A stretch of 58,919 nt of DNA, taken from contig NW_022985175.1 in the NCBI RefSeq assembly GCF_010093535.1, positions 1,202,926-1,261,844 of the forward strand, written 5' to 3'. Below are positions 42,390-54,720 of this stretch, piece by piece. Position 1 is the stretch's first letter; every line of letters begins with the position of its first letter. Made by a program: the position numbers and the translations under genes. The DNA is from Lindgomyces ingoldianus. Its lineage: Eukaryota > Ascomycota > Dothideomycetes > Pleosporales > Lindgomycetaceae. Below the pieces are notes generated by a model. That model was not told the origin of the DNA. It saw only the letters and a list, made by a program, of their open reading frames with translations, and searched no databases.

Positions 42390-42900
42390 TTGTGCAAAGC
42401 TATTTATCTTTACAGATAAATTATTTACTAATAATAAGGACCTTAGCTTATAGCTAAAATTCTTAATTATATTAAGTAATAAGAACTATATAGAGTAAAG
42501 CAACTACTTTAAAATACTAGGTAACATTATACACTAGAATTCTACTAAGTGTAAAAGAGTAACTAGAAGTGTCCTTACTAGTAAACTATATAGAATAGTT
42601 AAAGAGTTTAATAATGTAATTACCCTTAGTATAACTTTATAGTAAATTATATAAATGCTTAAACTACTACTAATTCTAGTAGTAATCTGCATAGATTTAA
42701 GGTCTTTATATAATTACTTTATTAAGCTAGGCACTACTAGTAAAAAGTAACTTATAATTAATATTATGTTACTCTGCAAATTATATAAGAAAAAAGAAAT
42801 TACTAAAATTAAGTAAATTAATAGTAAAAACAACCTAGTAAATGTATATATAAAGAAAACACTAAACTAAGCTTTTTAATTATTAGTTCTAACTAACTGC
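42390..42900 (+). pseudogene. RNase H relic of the copia element
   Basis: Readable blocks: FIFTDKLFTNNKDLS (about 42406-42450), GNIIHQNSTKCKRVTRSVLT (about 42520-42580, one stop at the Q) and SLYNYFIKLGTT. These match the C-terminal RNase H of fungal Ty1/copia polyproteins. The Asp of the TDxxF motif is present. Several stops come from Q codons. Confidence 0.8.
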
Positions 42901-43620
42901 CTCTCTGTCTAGATAGAAGCATCTATAGACTAGCTAAATCTTGTGCGCAAAGATGCCTTAGACTAACTAGACTAACAACACTTTTATATAAAGCCTATCT
43001 TTTTTATTTTTTTTATTATACGCACTTATTTTTCTTATTATAAGATTAGAAGAGAAGGATATGTAAAAAAGACAGTCTATTTATTTAGTATATAAAAGAA
43101 GAAAAAGCTACTACCCCTTATATATAGTAGTTACAATGCAGACTATAGCTCTGCTATACGCATAAGGCGCAGGCATTAGCCTAGAAGTTAGCTAACACAT
43201 AACACTTAATAAAAAAAAAGGCACTAGTAGTGCTACTATAATAATAAGTACACAGAGTTGCTAGGACCTAACTGCAACTCTAGACTAGGACTGCACAGAA
43301 GTACCCTTTATAACATACAACCTTTGCTGCCCACAGCTGCAGATTAGTGCTAGTAGGCAAGATAACATTAATATTATAAAATAGTAAAGCTGCTACATAC
43401 TGCTTCTTAGCCTATTTATAATTAGCATTTTATATAAAAAGAAAGCAGAAGAGCTAAAAAATCTATATATTTATGCTAAGATGCTAAATAAACTGCTAAT
43501 TAGTAGTAGAACTAGTTAAAAGGGTAACACAGATGCGCCCTAGGCTGCTAGACTGCACAAGGACGTTAAAGACGCCCGCACTAACAGCGCTAGAGGTAGA
43601 GAAGGAAGGCTAGAGAGACA

Positions 43621-43621
<1 letters not shown>

Positions 43622-43672
<51 letters not shown>
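43622..43672 (+). repeat. Compound (TC)n(TG)n microsatellite
   Basis: About seven TC units run into about 18 TG units with no interruption. It lies inside the copia element downstream of RNase H. Confidence 0.97.
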
Positions 43673-43675
<3 letters not shown>

Positions 43676-44119
43676 GCAGGAGTATCTGTCACTGTTAGCA
43701 CTATATAAAAAAAGAAAAGAGCTAGAGAATAGTATAGTAGGGCTTAAAAAGTAAAGAATAAAGAAGAGAAGGTAAAGAAGAAGAGAAGACCTTATTATAT
43801 ACACCTCTCTACGCACCTGCCTACGCAAAGATCCTACACTATTCTAGCACAAAACTCTGCATAAAATAGTTTATACACTGCTAAATTACTTATAAGGTAA
43901 GCGCATAAAAGCTAGATAATAATAGCCTAAAACTCTCTACACTATTTATAGAGCTATTTATATAGTGTAACTAGCCTATTTTAACATACAGCATTACTAA
44001 AGCAAGTCCTAATAAATAGGGTAAAGTAAAGGCAAAACATAATTAGATAGACCTACACAGACAGAAGAGAGGTAACGCGTACAGAAGGTAACTCTTTAGA
44101 CAAAAAGAAAAGTTGCTAG

Positions 44120-44399
44120 TGTCTGTACGCAGCAGCAGTGTTGCGGCCTAGATACAAACAATCGCGCACAAGCAGGATCACGTATTAATGTTACATAATG
44201 CTTGTGCGCGAACCTCTGTGCGTAAACATCTAGATATCCCCTTTTTCCTCTGTATAGAGGAAAGACAAGAGTAATAGAACTAGAAACATGTTGCCCTTAC
44301 CTTACCTACCTTATACGCTGTGCACACTGTACACTACTCTTACTCTTGCTACTTAAGTGCTTATACTATAAGCAGCTAGCTGTTAGAGCCTATTTAACA
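44120..44399 (+). repeat. 3' LTR of the copia element
   Basis: 280 bp, the same ends as the 5' LTR, followed directly by the target duplication tttac at 44400-44404. Confidence 0.93.
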
Positions 44400-45341
44400 T
44401 TTACACTTTTTAGAACTAACTAGAGCATAATTTAAATTAATTTCTATTACATTAAGGTTTTTATTTGTAACTGCGCTAGTTTAGAGGCGTATTAAAGCTT
44501 ATATAGGGAGGAACCTTATGTTATTATTGTAGGTAGTAATTAGGTTTACATACGCGTTAAGGTTGTTTAGAAGAGGTTCTTTTACTATAGCGCGTTATAG
44601 TTTAGTTAAGAGGGAGTTATATAAGGCTGTAATTAAACTTATCTTATTTAGGCTTATATTAGATGTAAGTTAGCAGAACTTAGTAAAGTGTAAAGTAAAG
44701 CTTTTTTTTTTTTATTATAAGGTGTTTAGGCAACTTAGGGCTATTAACTCTTTATTTAAGTTTCTATAAGTTACTTATAAAAATGCTATAAATTAATCTA
44801 GGTTAATAATATCTTTATCTATTAGTAAGTTAATTAAGGCTATTATATTATAGTTAAGTTAAAAGTAGGCGTATAGTAACTAAAAGCATTTAAAGGGGAA
44901 TTAGTCTACATTTCCTTTAAGTTTGTATTAGAGCTTATATAAAAAAAAAGTAGGTTTTTTTATTTTCTATTAAATAGTAAGGGATTAAAGAGTTAGTTAG
45001 ATTTTATTACTAAGTTAAAAAAGTTACAGGTTGTAGGCAGCATTAGGCAGGAAAAAGTTAAGCTATCTCTAGACTTCTAGGTAAGCTTTAAGGCTAGTAA
45101 GTTCTTAGTTCCTACTACTATAACAGAAGTTAAAGTAGAAACAGACTACTTAATAACATAAAGCTGTTTTTTAAAGTTCTTTTAAAAAGCTTTAAAGCTT
45201 ATAACATAGCAGCTTTTTTATAAAGTAAGCGCTTTTTAGAAGGCTTTTTAGCTTACTTTAATAGCTTAGAGTTATGTAAGTACTAAGCTTATTAAATTAG
45301 ATTTAGAGGCTATTCTTAGCTAAAGTTTTAACACAACATAA

Positions 45342-45659
45342 TGTTATAATTATGCACAAGTAAGGTTATAGAGCTTTATAAAGGTCTAGTTTAATTACTA
45401 CGTAAGGTATTATAGTAGGTATAAGACATTATATAAGAAATAGAAAAGTTTAGAAGAAAATTAGTAATTAAATACTTAGCTTAGAAGTCTAAGCGCTTTA
45501 GGTATAAATTAAGCCTGTTCTAGGTTTAGTTAGTGTTAAAGCAGTTTATGCTTAAGTTTATGTCTGTGTTGTGTTGTGTTTATGTCAGACGTGCACTAAT
45601 AATACTCTAGTACGCGTCCAATACAGTTATGTCTGGGATCCGGGGAGGATACCGTGACA
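45342..45659 (-). repeat. 5' LTR of gypsy copy A
   Basis: 318 bp, from tgttataattatgcac to ggataccgtgaca. The outer (right) end is nearly unmutated, while the inner end carries many TA replacements. Confidence 0.93.
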
Positions 45660-45664
45660 CACAG

Positions 45665-45753
45665 TACAATTATATAAAAGGTTTTAAAGGCCTGTAGGTA
45701 GTAGTTAGTCTATAGACAGGCTGTAAAGAGGGTAGCTAAGAGAAGCTCTAGTG
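45665..45753 (-). pseudogene. Tad-like LINE fragment, upstream continuation
   Basis: Minus-strand frame reads LQAFKTFYIIVLCKL with stops and joins in frame, across gypsy copy A and its target duplication, to the RT block at 34767. This shows that A was inserted into the LINE. The right side runs into an N gap. Confidence 0.7.
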
Positions 45754-46118
45754 NNNNNNNNNNNNNNNNNNNNNNNNNNNNNNNNNNNNNNNNNNNNNNN
45801 NNNNNNNNNNNNNNNNNNNNNNNNNNNNNNNNNNNNNNNNNNNNNNNNNNNNNNNNNNNNNNNNNNNNNNNNNNNNNNNNNNNNNNNNNNNNNNNNNNNN
45901 NNNNNNNNNNNNNNNNNNNNNNNNNNNNNNNNNNNNNNNNNNNNNNNNNNNNNNNNNNNNNNNNNNNNNNNNNNNNNNNNNNNNNNNNNNNNNNNNNNNN
46001 NNNNNNNNNNNNNNNNNNNNNNNNNNNNNNNNNNNNNNNNNNNNNNNNNNNNNNNNNNNNNNNNNNNNNNNNNNNNNNNNNNNNNNNNNNNNNNNNNNNN
46101 NNNNNNNNNNNNNNNNNN
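45754..46118. other. Assembly gap (365 N)
   Basis: Unsequenced stretch inside the LINE. It probably hides the rest of the LTR that starts at 46302 on the minus strand and its second target duplication. Confidence 0.99.
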
Positions 46119-46302
46119 GTCGCGCATAGGGCTAGTGCGCGAGGGACTCGGATCGGCAGAACAAAAAGCCGAGCAACACGAGTAGAGCAGAAAAAGGATT
46201 GATAAATCAACACAATCATGACAATCAATCAATCATCCCATACATCATATCCAAACCCATCATTCATCTCAGGAAGCCTAGAAACAGTGCTTCAATCTGA
46301 CA
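46119..46302 (-). repeat. LTR-like fragment, continues into the gap
   Basis: On the minus strand it begins tgtcagattgaagcactg and reads into the gap. The same sequence occurs in plus orientation at 58832-58919. Both copies start exactly where LINE coding sequence is interrupted, so this is probably an LTR (solo or full) inserted in the LINE. GC is normal and there is little RIP. Confidence 0.65.
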
Positions 46303-46545
46303 TTAATAATGTCTAGAAAAGTAGCTTTAGCTCTCACTTAGCTGCAAGCCTATTTTGCTAGCTGCTATATCTTTTTTAGATATGTTACCTTAGCTATAGT
46401 TGCGCGCTAGTGTATTATCTTATCTTTTACAATCTAAGCTTTCTTTGCTTTTTCTGCTACGCATAGAAGGTTCTATAACTCTTAGTCCTTTTGTGTAGTC
46501 TACTAGCAACAGGCTTTACGTGCTTTCTTAACTGCTACAGTACTA
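46303..46545 (-). pseudogene. Tad-like LINE linker fragment between endonuclease and RT
   Basis: Minus-strand frame: STVAVKKARKACC, then LLCVAEKAKKAQIVKDKI, TIAKVTYLKKIQQLAKQACS and VRAKATFLDI. This is the basic linker ahead of the RT in fungal Tad-type ORF2 proteins, with stops at Q and W codons. It continues the LINE upstream of 45753 and is interrupted on the right at about 46546. Confidence 0.7.
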
Positions 46546-48400
46546 GGACAAAAATCTGTTCCGGGCAGCATTTAGCGAGCCCTACTAAACATCTGCCCCC
46601 TCTATTTAATCAATTATTAGCGGAGCTTGCTCCGCTCCTTTCTGTGGACTTTGGTTTTCTTTAGTTAGGGCTTAGCAGCTAAGAATTACTGCTTTCAGCC
46701 TTTTTAGGCTCACGTAAGCATAAAAACAGCAGATCCTTGGATAATTATTTCCTGCGCGAAAACTAAAACCTCGCTGCGCGTGTTGTCTAATACCTGTCTA
46801 ATACCTCCTGCTACAACCCACAACATAGTACCTCTGCTATTTAACGCTAATAAACCTCCCCTACTCTATAATAATTGTTATCACCCTATAGATCTACAGA
46901 GAGACAGGACGTTCCTCTAATAAAAGGTTTAATGTGCGCCCTGCAATACACAAATCCAGGCAAGGAAGCGCCCTACCCAGGGCAGCCCTATACCTCTACT
47001 GCTAGCTAAGAGGCGCGCTCTTGCTAATATCACATATGTCACAAATAACAGACTATAACCCTATATCCCGCTGTTGTCTCCTCTAGTACCCCTATGTTGT
47101 TATTGTTCTACGCTATTAGACTAGGCAAATAACATGTTTAAAAAAAATAGCAGGTAGAAGACTTTATATTAAAAGTGTTACTAATTAAAGAGTAAGGTTA
47201 ATGTTTATACTATAAATAAGAAACTAGTACACGTATTACCTTTTATAAACCTTAGCCTATTAAGCTCCCTTCTTTGCAACATTTCTACACAACAAACGCC
47301 TTAATAATTTCCTTAATATAAAATTCCTAGCCTATTAGGCAACCTCTTTAATATACTACCTATGCTATTTACTCTAATTAGTTTAAGTACGCAATGTACC
47401 TAAAAGCTACTATTAACACAGGGAAGGTTTTAGTCTACACCCTCTTAGTTGTAGAGAGCAGGTACAAATAAAAACAACCTTAGCAACAGTTTAGATAAGG
47501 ACATTAACATAGATATCTTTCTAGACACTAAGTGCTGTGTGTACAATTTTCTATCTACGCCTGTACCTATAAATTTTAATAATGTTAAATTCCTTAAAGA
47601 CTAGGCTATACTAAAAGTTAATAAAAGCTATATTAACAACTTCTATAAGGGTCTACTTAATATTAAGTTAGATACATGCACTACTTATAATAAAAAGTAG
47701 TTTAACATAGGATTAAATTAATAAAGTACTTGCAAGAAGTGCGCTACTAATTTACTTAAACATAGACATAAAAAAAAATTTGTTTTACTTTAAAAAGACA
47801 TAAATAACTTTAATCTTAGCCCTTTACTAAACTTTTTTAAGTTAACTACTACTAAAGAGCAACTACTAGCACGTGTACACATTAATATAATAAACCTCTC
47901 TGCTAGAGTAAGTAGGCACTTTATGCATTATAAACAACTACTAAGTCCTTTATTATAACTTTAATAGAATGTAAGTGCTAATGTATTAGTATTAGATAAG
48001 GTATTAGACTTATTAATTTATAAGCACTTAGCTAGCTGCTATCTATAGCAAGCGCATTACTATTTAGGCTTAAGATGTGCAGCTTGTTATTTGCATTGCT
48101 TAGGATTTTAGCTAGTACTTTAACTTTACTAATAAGTACTTGCGTAGATAGACCTACTAAGAGGTGTTCTCTTGCATAGCATTTATAGGTATATAAGTCT
48201 TTATGTAGAATTTATAGGAATATAGTTTATAAGTTTTAGTCTGTAGACTACCTTTTATTGTCTGCTCTACTTATAGTCTTCTTCTATAGGCTTCTTCTAA
48301 TGCAGTCTTCTTCTCTAGAAAGAGTTTAATAAGTGACTTAAAACAAGCTCCGCTTATGCATTCATTTATAAACTGTTATAGTATGTTATAGCCACCCTAA
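46546..48400 (+). mobile_element. Helitron-like relic
   Basis: On the plus strand between about 47500 and 48020, ignoring RIP-type stops, the frame reads NNFYKGLLNIKLDTC, CKKCATNLLKHRHKKK, then FNLSPLLNFFKLTTTKEQLL and ARVHINIINL. This resembles the N-terminal cysteine-rich and DUF6570-type region found in fungal Helitron helicase-like proteins. No RecD/Pif1 helicase region is seen, so it is truncated. A perfect 8-bp stem hairpin (agcggagc-tt-gctccgct, 46619-46636) lies near the left boundary. Ends are not defined. Confidence 0.5.
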
Positions 48401-49058
48401 ATAGTCGCATAAGCATAATTAATAGCTTATTTTAACCGCATTATTGTAGTACTTTGTCTAGTAGCCATGCGCTTGTCGCAGAGCCTGTAGACAGCGCAGC
48501 ATTAAAAAGATAAGCTTCTTAATTAGAGAATTAGGTATTTTCTGCCACGCCTCCTTTAATGCTGCACAGAACTAATCCCACTTCTCTGCAGAGTCGCCTA
48601 TTGTAGCCATTTTAGGGTGCAGCCTATGGAGTGTCCTTTTTAGCGCCCACTATATATATTTAATAGGGTTAAGGTCTAGAGAGTAGGGGGGGAAATTAAC
48701 AACATTAATATAGTGCCTCTGCAACCATTCGCGCGTCGCTCTTGCTGTGTGTATGCGCGCGTTATCCTGCTAGAATAGATCTCCTCTCTAGTAGTTACGC
48801 AAGAGACCTTCCTTAAGCGCTTAGATGTAGCTCTTAGCTGAGTAGCTGTGGTGGGGAGCAGCAGGGTCTCTCTTTATAATCACAAGGGGGCTCTGACGTA
48901 CCCTCTGTCTGCGATCAATCTAGATAGACGCCCACACCATCTGCGCAGGCTGCCAAGCTGTAGAACGCTCCTCTATCATCTTGTGCCTCCACTTCTCTAT
49001 AGGATAGCAAAAGCACCACCCCTAGTTAGTACTAGAGCCTTTTTTAATAGAGCACTTG

Positions 49059-49376
49059 TGTCACGGTATCCTCCCCGGATCCCAGACATAACTGTATTAG
49101 ACGCGTACTAGAGTATTATTAGTGCACGTCTGACACAAACACAACACAACATAGACATAAACTTAAGCATAAACTGCCTTAACACTAACTAAACCTAGAA
49201 TAGGCTTAATTTATACCTAAAGCGCTTAGACTTCTAAGCTAAGTATTTAATTACTAATTTCCTTCTAAACTTTCCTATTCCTTACATAACATCTTATACC
49301 TACTATAATACCTTATGTAGTAATTAAACTAGACTTTTGTAAAGCTTTATAACCTTACTTGTGCATAATTATAACA
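49059..49376 (+). repeat. 5' LTR of gypsy copy B
   Basis: 318 bp; starts tgtcacggtatcctcc (little mutated) and ends aattataaca (mutated). Confidence 0.94.
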
Positions 49377-51559
49377 TTACATTATGTTAAAACTTTAGCT
49401 AAGAATAGCCTTTAAATCTAATCTAATAAGCTTAGTACTTATATAACTCTAAGCTATTAAAGTAAGCTAAGAAGCCTTCTAAAAAGCGCTTACTTTATAA
49501 AAAAGCTGCTATGTTATAAGCTTTAAAGCTTTTTAAAAAAACTTTAAAAAATAGCTTTATATTATTAAGCAGTTTATTTCTGCCTTAACTTTTATTATAG
49601 TAGTAGGAACTAAGAACTTACTAGCTTTAAAGCTTACTTAGAAGTCTAAAAATAGCTTAACTTTTTTCTGCCTAACACTACCTACAACTTATAACCTTTT
49701 TAACTTAGTAATAAAATCTAACTAACTCTCTAATCCCTTACTGTTTAATAGAAAACAGAAAGACCTACTTTTCTTTTTATATAAGCTTTAATATAAACTT
49801 AAAAGAAACATAGACTAATTTCTTTTTAAATACTTCTAGTTACTATACACTTACTTTTAACTTAACTATAACATAACAGCCTTAATTAACTTACTAATAA
49901 ATAAAAATATTATTAACCTAGATTAATTTATAGTGTTTTTATAAGTAACTTATAAAGACTTAAATAAAAAGTTAATAGCTTTAAGTTACTTAAACACTTT
50001 ATAATAAAAAAAAAAAAGCTTTACTTTACACTTTACTAAGTTTTACTAACTTATATCTAATATAGGCTTAAATAAGATAAGTTTAATTATAGCTTTATAT
50101 AACTCTCTCTTAACTAAACTACAACGTGCTATAGTAGAAGAACCTCTTCTAAACAACCTTAACACATATGTAAACCTAATTACTACCTATAATAATAACA
50201 TAAAGTTTCTTCCTATACAAGCCCTAATACACCTCTAAACTAGCGCAGTTATAAATAAGGACTTTAATGTAATAAAAATTAATTTAAATTATGCTCTAGT
50301 TAGTTCTAAAAAGTATAAAAATTATAAAAAAAAAAGTTAATACTTTAAGTGTAGTAAGCATAGTTATATTTTTTAAAACTACTTTATTCTCTTTTTTTAA
50401 GTCTATATAAGTAGCACTACTAGTACTTATTAAAGATTTTTACTATTTTAATCTTATTTTTATAAGGGCTTTAACTTATATTTAAGCCCTAATTTTTTTT
50501 ACTACTTTTAACGTAGCTGCAGCTATAGCAGTAGAAGCCTATAAAAAGGCTTGTTCTAGGGCTAAGTTACCTTTTAGAACTAATTTAACACTAAATTTTT
50601 ACTAACTTATAAGCTAAGTTTTCTACTAATAACTAGAAGTACTAAGTTAATATTCTTATATATTTATAATAAAAAACTATATTAGCTTTAATATAAGCTT
50701 TTATTAACTTAGAAGTAAATAGCATAAGTTATATTAATAAAGAACTAGCATATAAACTAAATCTTTAATTAATACTACTTACCTAAATAATTTACTTAAC
50801 TAGATTTAATAAAAAATAACTTAAAAAAAGTTCTATTTTTTATACTATAACTATTATAATTACTTACTAACACTATAAAGAGCAGATTAAGCTTTATGTA
50901 ATAAACATAAAATGTTATAACTTAATTCTAAGATAACTATAGCTATATTAGCATAAAGTTACTTTTAATTACTAAAAGTAAGTTTTAAACTTTAACTCTT
51001 TCTAATGCTAAAATATATGCTTATGCTTACACCTAAATAACACCTAAGTAGCACTTAATATAAAAGGTTTCTAAACTTACTTTTTAATAACTTAAAAAAA
51101 AACTACTTAAGTAAAGCTAATAAGCTAGGCCTTTTACTAAGATAAGCTATATAAAATAATTTAATAACTACTTAAACTTAAAAAAAAAAAAGCTTTTAAA
51201 AAATTTTTACTTACTTAATATAAACATAAACTAAGACTTAAATAGTAGATAGACATCTACTACATAGAACTTACTTTATTTATAACTCTAGCTTAATAAC
51301 TAGATTATAAAATCTACATAGTTATAATTTCTAATATAGACTAAGCTTTAGCTCTTTAAAAATGCACTAACTTAAAAATAATAGTCTCTTAAGACTACTA
51401 TAACCTATTACATGTTTTTTTTAAGACAAGTTTAATAAGCTTTTAATATAACATTTATATAATTACTAAATAACTCTTAAGCCTAGTAAACAACCTAGTT
51501 ATAAGCTACTATATAAAATGTTACTAAATAAATTAAAAGTGCTCTAAAAATACTTTAAT

Positions 51560-52760
51560 AAAAACTTAAAAAAAAAGTTTATTTAAGCTAGCTTCTTACT
51601 AGTAGTGTTACTTATACTATTTATAAAAAAACCTAAGAGTAGGCTTTAATTCTATGTTAACTACTAAAAACTAAATACTATTACTATTAAAAACTAATAC
51701 TTAATTTTTTTTATAAGAAACTCTAAGCTAACTAAGTAAAGTAAAGTATTTTATAAAGTTAGATATTATTACTACCTTTAATAAGCTAAAGATAGTAAAG
51801 AGTAATAAGTAGCTAATAGTGTTTTAAACCTAATATAGACTATTTAAGTACTTAGTAATGCTCTTTAGCTTAGCTAACACGCCTAGTACTTTTTAACATT
51901 TTATAAATAACTTACTCTAACCCTACCTAAACATGTTCTGCACTATGTATATTAACAACATTCTAATCTATAGTAATAGCCTTTTAAAGCATAAACAGCA
52001 TGTACACCTAGTGCTAAAGGCTATAGAAGAAGTAGGTCTATAACTTAATGTAGACAAATATAAGTTTTACTAATTAAAGGTTACATATTTAGAATATATA
52101 ATCTTTATAGATAGCATCTAAATAGACCTTATTAAAGTTTAAACTATGCTAGATTAGTAATACCTAAAGAATATAAAGGATATTTAAGCTTTTATAAAAT
52201 TTACTAACTTTTACTAATAATTTATTAATAACTTTTTACAGTAAGTAAGCTTTATAATTACACTTACTAAAAAAAAAATTTAATTTAACTTTAACTTAAA
52301 TTACTAATAGTCTTTTAACTAGCTAAAAAAAGCTTTTACTAAAGCTTTAATACTTTACTACTTTAACTTTAAACTACTAATACTTGTAAAAGCTAATGCC
52401 TTAGACTACATAGTAGCAGAAGTTCTCTCCTAGACTAAGCTAGATAGGACTATTAGGCCTATTACATATTTCTTAAAAAGAATAAGTCTTATAAAAGGTA
52501 ATTATAAGATCTATAATAAGAAATTACTTACTATAGTACACTACTTTAAATAATAGCAACTTAAACTAGAAAGTGTAGTGCATCTAATACAGGTCCTATC
52601 TAACTATAAGAACTTATAGTACTTTGTAACTATAAAATAACTTAGCTACTAACAAGCTTATTAGTTTAAATACTTATTTTATTTTAATTTTAAAATTACT
52701 TATTATTCTAGTTAAAATAAAGAGAAACTAGATGCTTTTATAAGGCAATTCTAAAACATT
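51560..52760 (+). pseudogene. Reverse transcriptase and RNase H relic of copy B
   Basis: Readable blocks: YFIKLDIITTFNKLKI (about 51750-51797), VMLFSLANTPSTFQHFINN (about 51855-51910), and the YxDD box as MYINNILIYSN (about 51944-51976), with both Asp changed to Asn. KCKFY- and TYLEYI-like blocks follow, then LDYIVAEVLSQ of RNase H (about 52400). Many stops. Confidence 0.85.
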
Positions 52761-53039
52761 TTTGCTTAAAAAAAAGTGTAAAAAGCTTAACACTAAACTT
52801 TACTTTAACTTAAGCTATTTTTAGACCTTAACTTAAATAAAATAAATTAAATAATTAATTAAATTATTACTAATAAGTATTTAAATAATAAATTTATCTA
52901 AGAAACTTTAAACCTACTCTAAAATAGCACTAGTTAGTTAAAAAAGATAACACTAGCTAACTATAAAAACTAAAATAGTAAGCTATATTACTATAACTAA
53001 CTTATAATTTTTAATTTTAATAAACTAAAAATTAAACTA

Positions 53040-54330
53040 CTCTAAATTATACACAACTTGCCTGTTAAAAGACACCTAGGCAGAGAAAAGACTTTTAACC
53101 TACTATAGAGAGAGTACTACTAGCCCCGCATGTTCTATACTATACGCTAATACATATTATGTTGCTATACTTGCTGTAAAGTAAAGGCCTTTTAAAAAAG
53201 GTATAATAGCCTACTTAAACTGCTCTTAATCTCTAAATAAGCTTAAAAAAACATATTAATTAATTTTATTATAGACCTACTTTTATCTAAAAAGTATATA
53301 AATATTATAGTAGTTATTAATTACTTAACTAAGTATTAACACTTAATACTATGTTCCTCTATAACTGCTTCTAATATAGCCTAGTTATTTTACTAATATG
53401 TATAAGTTTACTATAGCCTGCCTAACATAATTATATTAAATAGAGGTACACAGTTTGTCTTAGCCTTTTAGAATAAACTTTATAAATAGCTCTAAATTAT
53501 TCTTTATTTATTTACAGCTTTTTACCTAGAGACTAATAGCTAGACTAAGAACATAAACACTATAATAAAATAAGTCTTATAAGTATACATAAACTACTAG
53601 TAAAATAACTAGGTAAAATAGTTAGCTATAGCATAGTTTAAAGCTAATAATATAACATTTAAATTAACATAAGTATTTTTGTTTTTAGTAAACTATAGAT
53701 ACTACCTTTAAATAAAATTTAAACTACTTTTAAATACCCTTTAACTAACTTATTAATTTATATAAGTAATAAATATAAATAGACTTATTAATAAAATTTA
53801 AAATATATTTAAATATATTTATAAAAAGCTTACATAAGCTTAAGCTTTTTAATAAGAGTACATAAACTAATTCTAAACCTCTACCCCTGCGTATGCAGCT
53901 AGTAAAAAGGTCTAGCTAGACACTAGAAATATCTAAATAAACTAATAATTAAAGAAACTTAATTAGAAGAACTTTAGCCTTTTTATAGTAGCTTATATAG
54001 TTTTATTGCACGCTTATTAATTAATTCTACCTAACAGCATAAAGATACACCCTGTGTTCCACGTATTATTACTGCGCTAAGCAGCCTCTAAATCTAACTA
54101 TCTACCTAGATAGCTAAACCTGCTACTTAAACCTATTATTATAAATAATAAACTAAAATATGTTATAAAAAACATTAAATAAATTTAGTTTAATAAAAAA
54201 AAACTTATTTATAAATACTTTATAAAATAAACTAGATATAACAAACTGTTGTAAGAACTTACAGAAGCCTTATAAAAGAACTCTATAGTAACCTAATTCT
54301 ACGCCTAATACTTATCTAAACTAAACCTAT
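53040..54330 (+). pseudogene. Integrase and chromodomain relic of copy B
   Basis: Integrase: HNLPVKRHLGREKTFNLL (zinc-binding end, about 53048-53103), INFIIDLLLSKKYINIIVV (core, about 53255-53312) and FTAFYLETNSQTK (about 53512-53550). The C-terminal part reads HPVFHVLLLR (about 54050), then KYVIKNIKQIQ and KLIYKYFIKQTRY (about 54150-54230). These look like a mutated chromodomain, which in chromoviruses targets integration to heterochromatin. Stops throughout. Confidence 0.75.
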
Positions 54331-54402
54331 ACCCTAACAAAGACAACCTAATGCTAGAACTACTAATATAAAGGATTCCCTTCCTAATAAGGAGGGAGGT
54401 AC

Positions 54403-54720
54403 TGTTATAGTATCCTTCCTAGATCCTAGACATAACTGTATTAGACGTGTACTAGAGTATTATTAGTGCACGTCTAACATAAATACAACATAACATAGAT
54501 ATAAACTTAAGTATAAACTGCCTTAACACTAACTAAACCTAAAATAGGCTTAATTTATACTTAAAGCGCTTAGACTTCTAAGCTAAGTATTTAATTACTA
54601 ATTTCTTTTTAAACTTTCCTGTTTCTTACATAATGTCTTGTACCTACTATAATACCTTACGTAGTAATTAAACTAGACCTCTGTGAAGCTCTATAACCTT
54701 ACTCGTGCACAATCGTGACA
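54403..54720 (+). repeat. 3' LTR of gypsy copy B
   Basis: 318 bp; starts tgttatagtatccttc (mutated) and ends cacaatcgtgaca (intact end). Confidence 0.94.

Larger units (their letters stand above)
40294..44399 (+). mobile_element. Ty1/copia LTR retrotransposon, internally deleted, inside gypsy copy A
   Basis: 4,106 bp with 280-bp LTRs at both ends (40294-40573, 44120-44399), tg...ca termini and a perfect target duplication tttac (40289-40293, 44400-44404). The plus strand holds a decayed gag-like part (about 41000-42000), then the end of RT and RNase H (about 42180-42900). Most of the integrase and RT region is absent, consistent with its short length. RIP-like stops occur throughout the interior, while the LTRs remain well matched. 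Confidence 0.93.
34768..45659 (-). mobile_element. Chromodomain Ty3/gypsy element, copy A, carrying two nested insertions
   Basis: 10,892 bp with 318-bp LTRs (34768-35085 and 45342-45659), tgtcacg/cgtgaca ends and a perfect 5-bp target duplication cacag (34763-34767, 45660-45664). It is the reverse-oriented sister of copy B (49059-54720). Removing the Fot1-like insert (38882-39996 plus TA) and the copia insert (40294-44399 plus 5 bp) leaves 5,664 bp, against 5,662 bp for copy B. All reading frames are destroyed by RIP-like changes. Confidence 0.95.
49059..54720 (+). mobile_element. Chromodomain Ty3/gypsy element, copy B
   Basis: 5,662 bp with two 318-bp LTRs (49059-49376, 54403-54720), tgtcacg/cgtgaca ends and a perfect 5-bp target duplication acttg (49054-49058, 54721-54725). 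A polypurine tract (aaggagggaggta) precedes the 3' LTR. Pol order on the plus strand is RT, RNase H, integrase, chromodomain. It is the sister of copy A. RIP-like mutation has put stops throughout. Confidence 0.96.

Noticed and set aside
43610..43828. 72-codon frame with a His-Thr repeat
   Set aside because: It is a translation of the TC/TG microsatellite.
45705..46232. Open frames through the second N gap
   Set aside because: Artefacts of the N run.
48440..48460. A matching terminal inverted repeat for the left end of the Tc1-like element
   Set aside because: Sequence near 48385-48440 does not match the right end well enough to define it.
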